DNA of 64,000 bases from RYN-230 sp963770535. GTDB lineage: Bacteria > Actinomycetota > Actinomycetes > Streptosporangiales > Streptosporangiaceae. Every line of letters begins with the position of its first letter. Position 1 is the stretch's first letter. A program made the position numbers and the translations under genes. Under the pieces are notes generated by a model, which was not told the origin of the DNA, made no database searches, and was given only the letters and a program-made list of their open reading frames with translations. Below, in pieces: positions 53,029 to 61,866 of this stretch. The stretch is from NCBI GenBank assembly GCA_963770535.1, contig CAVYPZ010000003.1, positions 3,348,001 to 3,412,000 on the forward strand, written 5' to 3'.

Positions 53029-53220
53029 TCAGCCGCCGATCTGGCGCCGCCGGCGGATCTCCTTCAGCCGCCGGCGCTGGGACGGGTCCAGCATCAGGTA
53101 CATGCCCGTCGGGATGCCGATCGCCAGGACGATGACACCGATCGCGAGCCATGGGCTGACAAAGAACAGGATGAGGCCGAGGATGATCCCGGCGATGGCG
53201 AACTTCATCCGACCTGACAA
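53029..53220 (-). CDS. Small two-helix membrane protein
   Basis: About 59-63 residues: MKFAIAGIILGLILFFVSPWLAIGVIVLAIGIPTGMYLML followed by the basic tail DPSQRRRLKEIRRRRQIGG. Two adjacent helices and a strongly basic cytoplasmic end are visible. The ATG at 53208 has only a weak AGGTCGG upstream. A TTG at 53220 (LSGRMKF...) is preceded at proper distance by GAGGAGG and may be the true start. No known domain. It is divergent from the HhH-GPD glycosylase gene and convergent with the LeuA-like gene. Confidence 0.65.
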   Translation of the reverse strand: MSGRMKFAIAGIILGLILFFVSPWLAIGVIVLAIGIPTGMYLMLDPSQRRRLKEIRRRRQIGG

Positions 53221-53470
53221 CTTCTGCCTCCTCAGGCGGCGAGGATGCGGTCCCTGGCCGGGCCGTGACCGGTCCAGCCGTGCCACATCCGCGCCTGCTA
53301 AGTGAAACGCCCGCCGGCCGCCACGTAGTTCCGCGCCCGCCGGTTCTGCGCAGGTTTCCAGGCTGCGATCAGCAATGCCGCCTCCCGGGTCCGCGGGCCG
53401 CCTCACGCGGGCCGGGTTCGCGGGTGCGGCCCGGGCCGGCCAGGATATCCGCAGCGACCAGGAGGTTCTC
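53221..53470. promoter_or_regulatory. Divergent spacer, small membrane protein / HhH-GPD gene
   Basis: 250 bp without a supportable gene. AGGAGG immediately before 53471 is the glycosylase ribosome site, and GAGGAGG near 53230 belongs to the minus-strand small protein. No clear operator was seen. Confidence 0.4.
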
Positions 53471-54061
53471 ATGACCATATCGCTATCGCTGCCAGTCGAT
53501 CCTGACGCTAACGAGTTGCTGGCGCGCAACCCGCTGGCGCTGCTGATCGGCATGCTGCTGGACCAGCAGGTACCGCTGGAGAAGGCCTTCAGCGGGCCCC
53601 GGGACCTGGTGCGGCGGCTCGGCCATGAGCCCACCGCGCAGGAGCTTGCGGACTACGACCCGGACGCGCTGGCCGCCGTGTTCAGCGAGAGGCCGGCCCT
53701 GCACCGCTATCCGCGGGCCATGGCGGCGCGGACCCAGGACCTGGCCCGGCTGATCGTGGACCGCTACGACGGCGACCCCGCCCGGGTGTGGGCCAGCGCG
53801 GGCACCGGCCAGGAGCTCGTCCGCCGGATCGCCGGGCTGCCCGGGTTCGGGCCGGCCAAGGCGCAGATCTTCGCCGCCCTGCTCGGCAAGCAGCTGGGGG
53901 TCCGGCCACCTGGCTGGCAGGAGGCTGCCGGCCCGTTCGGCCAGGAAGGCTCCCGGGTCTCGGTGGCCGACATCACCGACCAGGAGTCCCTCGCTGAGGT
54001 CCGCGCCTACAAGCAGCAGCTCAAGGCCGCCGCCAAGGCCGCCGGCCAGGCTGCCGGCTGA
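53471..54061 (+). CDS. HhH-GPD family DNA base-excision repair protein
   Basis: 196 residues from the ATG at 53471, after AGGAGG. The fold begins DPDANELLARNPLALLIGMLLDQQVPLEKAFSGPRDLVRRLG. The helix-hairpin-helix is LVRRIAGLPGFGPAKAQIFAALLGKQLG, with L-P-G-F-G-P-x-K-A. These are features of the endonuclease III/MutY-like superfamily, in the actinobacterial short subgroup (HhH-GPD-type base excision protein). The usual catalytic Lys/Asp pair of glycosylase-lyases and the C-terminal Fe-S cluster are not evident. It may therefore be a monofunctional glycosylase or a structural DNA-binding protein. Confidence 0.82.
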   Translation: MTISLSLPVDPDANELLARNPLALLIGMLLDQQVPLEKAFSGPRDLVRRLGHEPTAQELADYDPDALAAVFSERPALHRYPRAMAARTQDLARLIVDRYDGDPARVWASAGTGQELVRRIAGLPGFGPAKAQIFAALLGKQLGVRPPGWQEAAGPFGQEGSRVSVADITDQESLAEVRAYKQQLKAAAKAAGQAAG

Positions 54062-54084
54062 CCCGGCTGCGCTAGAGTCCCCCC

Positions 54085-54687
54085 GTGACGCAACCAGGTG
54101 AGGCGCTGGCCGGGACCGCGCAGGTGTTCGTCCTGCACGAGGGGTATGCCGTGGAGGAAGACGGCGCGGACCGGGTGGGCAGCACGGTCACGCTGATCAT
54201 CGACGGCAGCCGGGTGATCGTGGTCGATCCCGGCATGGTGTCCGGCCGGGACGCCCTGCTCGGGGCGCTGGCGGCCAGGGGGCCCGGCCCGGGCGAGGTG
54301 ACCGACGTGGTGTTCAGCCACCATCACCCCGATCACACCATCAACGCGGCCCTGTTCCCCGCGGCGGTCATCCACGACCACTGGGCCAGCTACGACGGCG
54401 ACCGCTGGATCAGCCGCGAGCCCGGGGACTTCGCGCTGACCCCGTCGGTGCGGCTGATCGCCACCCCGGGGCACACCGCCGAGGACATCACGACGCTCGC
54501 GGCCACCCCCGACGACGTGCACGCGTGCACGCACGCCTGGTGGGGCCCGGCGGGGCCGGCCGTGGACCCGCTCGGCACCGACCCGGCCGCGCTGCACCAG
54601 AGCCGGGCCCGGATCCTGGCGGTGGCCACGGTGATCATCCCCGGCCACGGCCCGGCCTTCCGCCCCGCGCCGGCCACCCCCCGCTGA
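54085..54687 (+). CDS. Metallo-beta-lactamase fold hydrolase (MBLAC1-like)
   Basis: 200 residues from a GTG. The zinc motifs are VVFSHHHPDHTINAALFP (H-x-H-x-D-H), RLIATPGHTAEDITTL and, near the end, VIIPGHGPAF. An extended N-terminal strand region (VFVLHEGYAVEEDGADRVGSTVTLIIDGSRVIVVDPGM) matches MBLAC1-like small hydrolases. These are thioesterase/phosphodiesterase-type enzymes without a common substrate. It follows the HhH-GPD gene by 23 bp, so they are probably co-transcribed, but a DNA repair link is speculative. Its stop is followed by a long hairpin. Confidence 0.87.
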   Translation: MTQPGEALAGTAQVFVLHEGYAVEEDGADRVGSTVTLIIDGSRVIVVDPGMVSGRDALLGALAARGPGPGEVTDVVFSHHHPDHTINAALFPAAVIHDHWASYDGDRWISREPGDFALTPSVRLIATPGHTAEDITTLAATPDDVHACTHAWWGPAGPAVDPLGTDPAALHQSRARILAVATVIIPGHGPAFRPAPATPR

Positions 54688-54708
54688 CTCTCGGGTCAGG
54701 CCGCGCCT

Positions 54709-54765
54709 TTCATGATCCTGTGCGGTTAATGCGCTATATCAGCACTAACCGCACAGGATCATGAA
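54709..54765. terminator. Long bidirectional hairpin with TTCATGATC ends
   Basis: The 20-bp arm 54709-54728 pairs perfectly with 54746-54765 around a 17-nt A/T-rich loop. It starts TTCATGATCCTGTGCGG and lies between convergent genes (MBL and ABC permease), so a shared terminator is likely. Its TTCATGATC/GATCATGAA ends resemble the 46-bp palindrome near 15.2 kb. Confidence 0.8.
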
Positions 54766-54766
54766 G

Positions 54767-54826
54767 CCGCCGGGGCCGCCGGGGCCGCCGGGGCCGCCGG
54801 GGCCGCCGGGGCCGCCGGCGGGCCGC
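54767..54826. repeat. 9-bp gccgccggg tandem repeat
   Basis: About six near-perfect copies of ccgccgggg or gccgccggg directly follow the hairpin and precede the stop of the ABC permease gene. Non-coding. Confidence 0.8.
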
Positions 54827-54850
54827 TGCCGCACCCGGCGGCGGGCGGCG

Positions 54851-55582
54851 TCAAACGGCGTCGCCTTTGAGGGAGAACGCGGCCAGGCGGCGGATGGCCA
54901 GCGCCAGCGCGGCCACGGTGACCAGCGCGCCCATGACCACGGCGGTGGCCACCCCCAGGTGCGCGTCGAGGTTGGCGTCGCGGGCGACCGAGTTCGCGAT
55001 CCCCAGCGAGTACTGCTCGACCGACAGCACCCGGACCCCGCTGACCACGTTGCCCAGCAGCGATTCCCAGACCAGCAGGTACAGCAGGCCCACGGCGATG
55101 GCCCGGGTGGTGAGCACGGAGATCATCACGAACACCGCGTTGTAGATGACCGAGCCGGCCAGCGCCCCGGCGAGCAGCCCGATCGCCAGCCTGGTCACGC
55201 CGCCGGTGGCGATCAGCCCGGCCAGGAACACCGGCACCGCCGCGAACGCCATGGTCAGCCCGGTGGCCACCGCGAACTTGCTGAGGATCACGGTGGACCG
55301 GGGCACGGGGGTGGCCAGCAGGTGGACGATGCTGCCGTCGTCGATCTCCGCGCCCAGCACGCTGGTCCCGATGATCAGCGCGGTGAGCGGCAGCACCACG
55401 GCCAGCCCGAAGCCGCCCAGGATCTGGCTCGGCCAGTCGGGCTGGGCCGGGCCCGCCGCCTTCAGCAGCGCGGTGACCAGCACCAGGATCAGCGGCGGGA
55501 GCGCGAACAGCAGCGCCCGCCTGCGGCCCAGCGTGGCGCGCAGGGTGATCGAGGCCACGGTCCTGGCCTGTACCGGGAACAT
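54851..55582 (-). CDS. ABC-2 type transporter permease, second pair
   Basis: 243 residues from the ATG at 55582, seven bases after GGAGG. Six membrane segments are visible, such as LLFALPPLILVLVTALLKAAG, GFGLAVVLPLTALIIGTSVLGAEIDDGSIVHLLATPVPRSTVILSKFAVA, TMAFAAVPVFLAGLIATGG, SVIYNAVFVMISVLTTRAIAVGLLYLLVWESLLGNVVSGVRVLS and a C-terminal GVATAVVMGALVTVAALALAIRRLAAFSL. This is the ABC-2 exporter permease fold. Its start is one base after the ATPase stop, so the two form a pair. Unlike the first permease it shows no frame break. Confidence 0.88.
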   Translation of the reverse strand: MFPVQARTVASITLRATLGRRRALLFALPPLILVLVTALLKAAGPAQPDWPSQILGGFGLAVVLPLTALIIGTSVLGAEIDDGSIVHLLATPVPRSTVILSKFAVATGLTMAFAAVPVFLAGLIATGGVTRLAIGLLAGALAGSVIYNAVFVMISVLTTRAIAVGLLYLLVWESLLGNVVSGVRVLSVEQYSLGIANSVARDANLDAHLGVATAVVMGALVTVAALALAIRRLAAFSLKGDAV

Positions 55583-55583
55583 C

Positions 55584-56495
55584 TCAGGCCTCCACCAGGT
55601 AGGCGAACACGCTTTCCAGTGACTCGTCCTCGGGCAGCAGCTCACGGAGCTGGATGCCATGCTCGCGGGTGAGCCCGGCGATCTCCCGGCTGAACGCGCC
55701 GTAGTCCGAGGCCTTCACCTGCAGCCCGCGGCCGCTCATCTCCACCCCCCGCACCGACGGGCGGCCGATCAGCGCCGCGCCCAGCCGCCGGTCGTCGGAG
55801 GTGCGCACCAGGAACACGTGCGGCCGGCTGGTCATCAGCCGGCGGATGGCGCGGAAGTCCCCGGACGCGGCCAGCCGGCCCGCCACGATGACCTGGATGG
55901 TGCCGGACAGCCGCTCCACTTCCTCCAGGATGTGCGAGCTGAACAAGATCGTGCGGCCCTCGTCGCCGAGGGTCTCCAGCAGGTCCATCATGTGCAGCCG
56001 CTGCCGCGGGTCCATCCCGTTGAACGGCTCGTCGAGCAGCAGGATCTCCGGGTCATGCACCAGTGCCGCCGCGACCTTGATCCGCTGCCGCATGCCCTTG
56101 GAATACGTCGAGATCTTCCTGTCCTGCGCCCCCGCCATCTCCACGATCGCGATGACGCGCTGCGCGGAGCGGTCCGGGTCGGGCAGCTTGTGCAGCCGGG
56201 CGGTGGCCCGGACGAACTCCAGCCCGGTCAGGAACGGGTAGACGGCGGGACGCTCGGGCACCAGGCCGAGGGTCTGGTAGATGCCCGGGTTGCGCCAGGC
56301 CGGGGCCCCGCCGACGGTGAGCTCGCCGCGGGACGGCTCCAGGAACCCGGAGATCAGGTGCAGCAGCGTGGACTTCCCGGCGCCGTTCGGGCCGAGCAGC
56401 CCGGTGACGCCCGGGCCGATGGTCATCGTGATGTCGTTGATCGCGACCACGTTGCCGTACCAGCGGGTCACGTGGGACAGCTCGATTGTGCTCAC
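55584..56495 (-). CDS. ABC exporter ATP-binding protein, second pair
   Basis: 303 residues from a GTG overlapping the upstream permease stop (GTGA). Walker A is GLLGPNGAGKSTLLHLISGFLEPS. The Q-loop region LGLVPERPAVYPFLTGLEFV, the signature YSKGMRQRIKVAAALVHDPEILLLDEPFNGMDPRQRLHMMDLLETLGDEGRTILFSSHILEEVERL and the H-loop FSSH are complete. After residue 215 a DrrA-like C-terminal extension is present. Predicted to power export through the permease just downstream. All four ABC genes overlap or touch and form one operon. Confidence 0.93.
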   Translation of the reverse strand: MSTIELSHVTRWYGNVVAINDITMTIGPGVTGLLGPNGAGKSTLLHLISGFLEPSRGELTVGGAPAWRNPGIYQTLGLVPERPAVYPFLTGLEFVRATARLHKLPDPDRSAQRVIAIVEMAGAQDRKISTYSKGMRQRIKVAAALVHDPEILLLDEPFNGMDPRQRLHMMDLLETLGDEGRTILFSSHILEEVERLSGTIQVIVAGRLAASGDFRAIRRLMTSRPHVFLVRTSDDRRLGAALIGRPSVRGVEMSGRGLQVKASDYGAFSREIAGLTREHGIQLRELLPEDESLESVFAYLVEA

Positions 56496-57420
56496 TGGAG
56501 CACCCCCGCCTTCCGGTAGCGGGCGGCCAGCCCGCCCGTCGCGGCCGCCAGCAGCAGCACGAACATGACGCCGTACAGCGGCCCGTAGCCGGCGGCGGCG
56601 GGACCGGCCCGGGCGACGTGCCGCCGAGCCACTCCCGCAGCCCGTCCAGCACGGTGAACGGGCTGACCAGGCCGGATAGCCGCGCCCCCGCGTCGGCTAC
56701 CCCGGCTCCGCCGGTGACCGGGCCGCGCCCGGTCGCGACCCCGCGCAGCAGCCCGGCCAGGGCCCAGCTAAGGAAGAAGCAGATCGCGATGCTGCCGGTC
56801 GCATACGCGCGGCGCCCGCTGAGCGAGGCCAGCGCGAGCCCGATCGAGGCGAGCAGCACGGCCCAGGCCAGCCCGACGAGCAGGCCGGGGATCAGCGCCC
56901 GGGTCTGGGCCCAGATCGCCGCCCCGCCTCCGCCCTGGCTGATCTCGCCCAGGTAGAGCAGCAGCAGCGGGATCTCCAGCAGGGCCAGGCAGGCCAGGAT
57001 GAACGCGCCCAGCTTGGCCGCCGGGTAGTCGAGCCGGCGCAGCGGCCGCGAGAAGTACAGCGGCAGCACGTGGCTGCGCAGGTCCCGGGACACCAGCTCG
57101 GGGGCCTGGGCCGCGACGAAAACGATCATCACGAGCACCCGGAGCTGGAACACGTAGGTGTCGTAGTAGACAACCTGGGCACCGCCCCGGGCTACCCCGA
57201 TCGTGTTGATCACCGCGGGCAGGCACATGATCCCGAAGGCGATGACCGGGATGATCTTGGCTTTGGCGCCCCGGCCGATGCCGAACGCGGACCGCAGGCT
57301 GTGCCAGCCGAGCGCCCGGATGATGCCGGCCCGGCCCAGCCGCGGCCCCTCGTAGTGCCGGTAGCCGATGTCGTGGATGACCCCGGCCCGGGCCGGGGGC
57401 TCCCCGCTGTGCGTGGTCAC
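56492..57420 (-). CDS. ABC-2 type transporter permease, first pair, with a frame break
   Basis: A GTG at 57420 follows AAGGAG. The sequence opens VTTHSGEPPARAGVIHDIGYRHYEGPRLGRAGIIRALGWHSLRSAFGIGRGAKAKIIPV and contains six or more helices (AFGIMCLPAVINTIGV, LVMIVFVAAQAPELVSRDLRSHVLPLYFSRPLRRLDYPAAKLGAFILACLALLEIPLLLLYLG). Around 56588-56602 a one-base change in a CCG run breaks the frame. The proper end reads GYGPLYGVMFVLLLAAATGGLAARYRKAGVLQ. The stop overlaps the next ATPase start by four bases. The long N-terminal cytosolic segment with RHYEGPRLGR is typical of this exporter family. Confidence 0.85.
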
Positions 57421-58477
57421 GATGCTCCTTCCCCGCCGCTGCGGCCGGCACCGTCGCGGAACAGTTCCTCGACGTGCCGCCTGCGCTGCTCCAGCCGGTT
57501 CAGCGGCAGGCCCAGGTCGGCCACGGCGTCCCGGACCAGGTCGTAGGTGTCGCCGGAGGCGATCTGGACCAGCAGCGCCCGCTCGTCGCGCTGGGGCTGC
57601 CAGCCCCCGGGCGGCCAGTTCCGTTTCCAGCAGCGCCGTGCCCTCGTCGACCTCGACCATGCAGTACCTGGCTGGCCTGGGTGAAACTGGTCATCGTGTC
57701 GGCGCGGAGCAGCCGCCCGCTGTCGATCACCACCAGGTGGTCGCAGATCTGCTCGATCTCGCCGAGCAGGTGGGAGGAGACGAGGATCGAGATGCCGAAC
57801 TCGGTCCCGATCCGGCTGACCAGGTCCAGCATCGCGGACCGGCCCGCGGGGTCCAGGCCGATGGTGGGCTCGTCGAGCAGCAGCAGCCGCGGGTCGGCGA
57901 CCAGCGCCTGGGCCAGCTTGACCCGCTGCTTCATGCCGGTCGAGTAGGTGCCGATCTGCCGGTACCGCTCCTCGTACAGGCCGACGTGCCGGAGCGACTC
58001 GGCGGCCCGCTCCTTGGCCGCGGTCGGCGGCAGCCCGGACATCCGGCCCAGGTGGGTGACGAACTCGGTCGCGGCGACGTCCGGCGGCAGGCAGTCGTGC
58101 TCGGGCATGTACCCGCAGCGCGCCCGGATCCGTTCCCCGTCGCGCGCGCAGTCCAGGCCGAGCACGGCCGCCTGCCCGCCGGCCGGGGTGAGCAGCCCGA
58201 GCAGGATCTTGATCAGGGTGGACTTGCCCGCGCCGTTCGCCCCGACCAGCCCGGTGATCCCGGGCCCGACCCGCAGGGACAGCTGGTCCAGGGCCGTCAC
58301 CGCGCCCGGGTACCGCATGGTGAGGGCCGAGGTTTCTACCACCGCCGCAACGAAACCCGGCCCGGGGCCGGTCCCGCCGGGCCGGGACCTGGTCTGCAGG
58401 GGCCCAGGCTGAGGCGGCCCAGGCTGCGGCGGCCCAGCCCCCCGATGCTCAGGTCCCAAAGGCACTGGCGCGGTCAC
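57417..58477 (-). CDS. ABC exporter ATP-binding protein, first pair, with two frame breaks
   Basis: Starts MTAPVPLGPEHRGAGPPQ (58477). The Pro/Gly-rich first 45 residues may be non-natural, and VVETSALTMRYPGAVTALDQLSLRV could be the real beginning. Walker A is GLVGANGAGKSTLIKILLGLL. The signature YSTGMKQRVKLAQALVADPRLLLLDEPTIGLDPAGRSAMLDLVSRIG and the H-loop LVSSHLLGEIEQI follow. Extra bases near 57658 and 57604-57608 break the frame. The restored C-terminus is VEVDEGTALLETELAARGWQPQRDERALLVQIASGDTYDLVRDAVADLGLPLNRLEQRRRHVEELFRDG, ending in a TGA that overlaps the permease GTG. About 353 residues. Confidence 0.87.
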
Positions 58478-58672
58478 GTGTCTCGCGCTCCCCTCGTCGG
58501 GTCGTGGTGGTTCCCAGCCTGGCGGCTGGCCGGGTCCGCGTCATCATCCCGGGGAATGGCTTCCGCCGTCAGGCCCCGGCCTGACCAGGCCCCAACCGTC
58601 TCCCGGGTCAGCCCGGCAGCCTACGACCGCGGGCGGACGCCCCGAGGCGGCCTGCGGCGTTACCGTTAGCAG
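58478..58672. promoter_or_regulatory. Divergent promoter region, ABC exporter operon / kinase operon
   Basis: 195 bp separate the first ATPase start from the histidine kinase start. A response-regulator binding site controlling both operons would be expected here. I did not find a convincing direct repeat or hexamer pair. Confidence 0.4.
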
Positions 58673-60227
58673 GTGAGCGGAACAACCGGACCACCGCGAG
58701 GCGCGCGGCTGAGGCGGCGGTTCTGGATAGCGCTGGACTACGCCACCGCGGTCGTCTGCGGCGTGGTGGTCTTCGCCTCCCTCTTCCACGCCACCGTTGG
58801 CAGCCGGTCCCTGCTCGGGGTGCTGTCCCCGCGGGAGGCCCCGCTGGCCGCCGTGCTGGCGGTCGCCCTGGCCGTCCCGGTCGCCATCCGGCGCCGGGCC
58901 CCGGTCCGGGCCCTGGTCATCGTGCTGGCCGCCTGCGTGGCGACCCTGGCCGTCGGCGCCGAGATCACCCGTGGCCCGTTCCTCCCGTTGGCGCTGGTGC
59001 TGTTCCTGGTCGCGGCTACCTGCCGCCGGGGTATCGCGCTGGCCGGCCTCGGCGCCGCGCTGACCCTGCTGGTCGTGCAGGGCGTGGTGCTGGACTTCGA
59101 CGGGCAGGGTCCCGGCGACGCGACCGCCATCGCCCTGGTGCTGACCATCTCCTGGATGGTCGGGTACCTGGTGCAGCAGCGGCGGACCCACATGGCGGCC
59201 GTCCGGGACCGGGCGGCCAGCGACGCGGTGACCCGGGAGCGGCTGCGGATCGCCCGGGAACTGCACGACGTGGTGGCGCACAGCATGACGGTGGTCACCG
59301 TGCAGGCCGGCTTCGGCGAGTACGTGTTCGACAGCCAGCCCGCCGAGGCCCGGGCCGCGCTGGGCGCGATCCAGGCGGTCAGCCGGGAGGCGCTGGGCGA
59401 GATGCAGCGGATGCTGTGCGTGCTGCGCCAGACGGACGGGGACATCGCGGCGGCCGACGCGGAACTGGCCCAGGACCCGGCGGTTACCGGGCCGGCCCGG
59501 CGGGGGGCGCGGGGCCGGACGGCCGGGGCGGGCTCCGGCGGGACGGGCTCCGGCGGACGGGCTCCGGCGGGACCGCCACGCGGGGCCGGCGGCCCTGGCC
59601 AGGGCCGGGACCGACGGCCCTGCGGCGGACAGCCCCGCAGCAGCCGGGTCCGCGGCCGACCGGTCCGCAGCAGCCGGCTCGCGGCCGACCGGTCCGCCGC
59701 GGCCGCGGACCGGCTCCGGGCCGCGCGGTTCCGGCCCAGCGCGCCGCTGGCACCCGCGCCCGGGCTGGCCAACCTGGACCGGCTGGTGGAACGGACCGCC
59801 GGCGCCGGGGTCACGGTGACCGTCGAGCGGAACGGCGCGCCGCGCAGCCTGCCCGCCAGCCTCGACCTGTCCGCGTACCGCATCGTGCAGGAGGCGCTGA
59901 CCAACGTGGTCAAGCACTCCGGTGCGGACCGCTGCCACGTCGTGCTCTGGTACGGCCCGGCAGCCTGCTCGTCGAGGTCACCGACCCCGGGCCGGGCGTG
60001 CCGTCCGAGGTGGGCGCGCCGGCCAGGGCCGGGGTCCCGGTCGGCGCGGGCGCGGCGCCGGCGCCCGGCTGCCCGCGCGCATGGGCAGCCCGGAACGCGC
60101 CGGGCACGGCATCATCGGCATGCGGGAGCGGGTCAGCCTGTGCGGCGGCGACCTGCACGCGCTGCCGCGGCCGGACGGCGGATTCGTGGTGCGGGCCCGG
60201 CTGCCGCTCCCCTCGGGATGGTCATGA
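58673..60227 (+). CDS. Sensor histidine kinase (NarL/DesK-type, HisKA_3), with frame breaks near the C-terminus
   Basis: GTG start. Four or five helices (IALDYATAVVCGVVVFASLFHATVG, PLAAVLAVALAVPVAIRR, VRALVIVLAACVATLAVGAEI, LPLALVLFLVAATCRR, GIALAGLGAALTLLVVQGV) are followed by the HisKA_3 dimerisation domain RERLRIARELHDVVAHSMTVVTVQAG, whose HD motif carries the phosphorylated His. A low-complexity linker of about 90 residues then leads to the ATPase domain (YRIVQEALTNVVKHSGADRCHVVLWYG). The frame changes near 59960 (SLLVEVTDPGPGVPSEVG) and again before 60075 (MGSPERAGHGIIGMRERVSLCGGDLHALPRPDGGFVVRARLPLPSGWS). Its TGA overlaps the regulator ATG. Confidence 0.88.
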
Positions 60228-60895
60228 CCCTGCGCGTGCTGGTCGCCGACGACCAGGGCCTGGTCCGGGCGGGTTTCCGCGGCATCGTCGCGGCCACGCC
60301 CGGGTTCAGCGTGGTCGGCGAGGCCGGCACCGGCAGCGAGGCGGTCGAGCAGGCCCGGCGGCACCGCCCCGACGTCGTGCTGATGGACGTCCGGATGCCG
60401 GTCATGGACGGCATCGAGGCCACCCGCCAGATCACCCGGTCGGCCGCCACGAGCGAGGTACGGGTGCTCATCCTGACCACGTTCGACCTGGACGAGTACG
60501 TGTTCGCCGCGCTGCGCGCCGGGGCCAGCGGGTTCCTGCTCAAGAGCATCTCACCCGGCGAGCTCCTCAACGCGATCCAGGTGGTCGCGGCGGGCGACGC
60601 GCTGCTGGCGCCGAGCGTGACCCGCCGGCTGGTCGAGGAGTTCGCCCGCACGCCGCCGCTCACCCCGGCCGTACCCGCTGGCGGCGACGCCCTCGGCGTG
60701 ATCACCGCCCGGGAACGCGAGGTGCTGGCCCTGGTGGCCGGCGGCCTGTCGAACACGGAGATCGCCAAGCGCCTGGACATCACCCCGGCCACCACGAAGA
60801 CGCACGTGGGCCACCTGCTCACCAAGCTCGGCGCGCGCGATCGCGTGCACCTGGTCATACTGGCCTACCAGGCGGGCCTGGCCACCCCCGCGTAG
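60224..60895 (+). CDS. LuxR/NarL-family response regulator
   Basis: 223 residues from the ATG at 60224, overlapping the kinase stop (ATGA). The receiver domain has the acidic DD pair in VLVADDQGLVRAGF, the phosphoacceptor Asp in PDVVLMDVRMPVMDG near residue 54, the Thr in LILTTFD and the conserved Lys in GFLLKSISPGE. The C-terminal LuxR HTH is ITAREREVLALVAGGLSNTEIAKRLDITPATTKTHVGHLLTKLGARDRVHLVILAYQ. Together with the kinase it forms a complete two-component system, the likely controller of the divergent double ABC exporter operon. Confidence 0.95.
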   Translation: MTLRVLVADDQGLVRAGFRGIVAATPGFSVVGEAGTGSEAVEQARRHRPDVVLMDVRMPVMDGIEATRQITRSAATSEVRVLILTTFDLDEYVFAALRAGASGFLLKSISPGELLNAIQVVAAGDALLAPSVTRRLVEEFARTPPLTPAVPAGGDALGVITAREREVLALVAGGLSNTEIAKRLDITPATTKTHVGHLLTKLGARDRVHLVILAYQAGLATPA

Positions 60896-60901
60896 GAGAC
60901 C

Positions 60902-61866
60902 ATGACCGGCAGGCAGACAGCAGTCCCGGCGCGCGAGCCTGCCCCAGCGCGCAGCGGGGCGGGCGACTCCCCTCCCGGCACGGCACGTCAGCCTGCCCTG
61001 GGTGGTGAGCTGCACGGGCCGCCTGGCCCGGCTGCTGCTGACCGCGCTGCTGATCGCCGCCGTCCTGGTCGGCCTGCGGGGCGGCTTCACGCTGCACGGC
61101 TGGCGCGGCCCGTACCGGCGGGACGCGATCGCGATCGGGATCGCCCTGGAGGCCGTCCTGGCCGCCCTGCTCATCACGCTGCTGATCCGCGGCCGCCACC
61201 CCAGCGACGACTTCCGGGTCCAGCGGCTGCGCGGCGTGCTGCGCTCCGCGCTGATCGCCGCGCTGCTCGTCCTCCCGACGATCCTGCTGCTGGCCAAGCC
61301 GCTGCACGGCCATCCGCTGCCGTCCCCGCGGCCGCAGCCCAACCCAACGACGAGCGCGACGCCCGCGGTGACCCGCGCCACCCGCCCGGGCTCCGCGTTC
61401 CAGCTGCCACTCACCGGCATCTTCTATGCGCTGCTCGTCCTGGCCCTCATCGCCGGGATCGTAGTCTGCGTCGTGCTGCTGCGGCGGCGCCCGCCCGGTC
61501 TTGATGCCGAGCCTCCCGAAGCATCGGTGGCCGAGGGCCAGCGCGGCGATCTGCGGGAGGCGGTGAGCTCCGGGCCGGCGCGCGCTGGCCGACCTGGACG
61601 ACACCCGGGCCGCGATCATCGCCTGCTACGTGGCCATGGAGCGCAGCCTGGCCGCGGCCGGGGCGGACCAGGAGGCCGCGGATACGCCGGATGAGTTCCT
61701 GGGCCGGGCGGTGGCGGCGGGACTGGTCCGCGGCAGGGCGGCCGGGGTGCTGGCCCGGCTGTTCTACGAGGCCCGCTTCTCCGCGCACGAGCTGACTCCG
61801 GCGAAGCGCGACGCCGCCCAGGAGGCACTGGAACAGCTCGCGGCCGACCTGGGGAGTTCATCATGA
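60902..61866 (+). CDS. DUF4129 domain membrane protein, with at least one frame break
   Basis: An ATG at 60902 with GGAGA immediately upstream starts MTGRQTAVPAREPAPARSG. The membrane part appears in a second frame from about 60980 (LLLTALLIAAVLVGLRGGFTLHGW, AIAIGIALEAVLAALLITLLI, GVLRSALIAALLVLPTILLLAK). A further helix, TGIFYALLVLALIAGIVVCVVLL, lies near 61415. After an extra G at about 61570 the conserved DUF4129 domain continues in the third frame: SGRRALADLDDTRAAIIACYVAMERSLAAAGADQEAADTPDEFLGRAVAAGLVRGRAAGVLARLFYEARFS. The family accompanies MoxR/DUF58 genes and resembles transglutaminase-linked membrane modules. Function unknown. Confidence 0.75.

Noticed and set aside
54767..54826. CRISPR-like repeat structure
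   Set aside because: Direct 9-bp units without spacers. A simple tandem repeat.
56053..57660. 535-residue permease/ATPase fusion frame
   Set aside because: Composite of a permease and shadow frames. The permease ends at 56492 and the ATPase lies in another frame with intact motifs.
58673..60895. Single hybrid histidine kinase-response regulator of 740 residues
   Set aside because: The kinase and regulator happen to share a frame because of indels in the kinase C-terminus. The regulator has its own ATG overlapping the kinase TGA.
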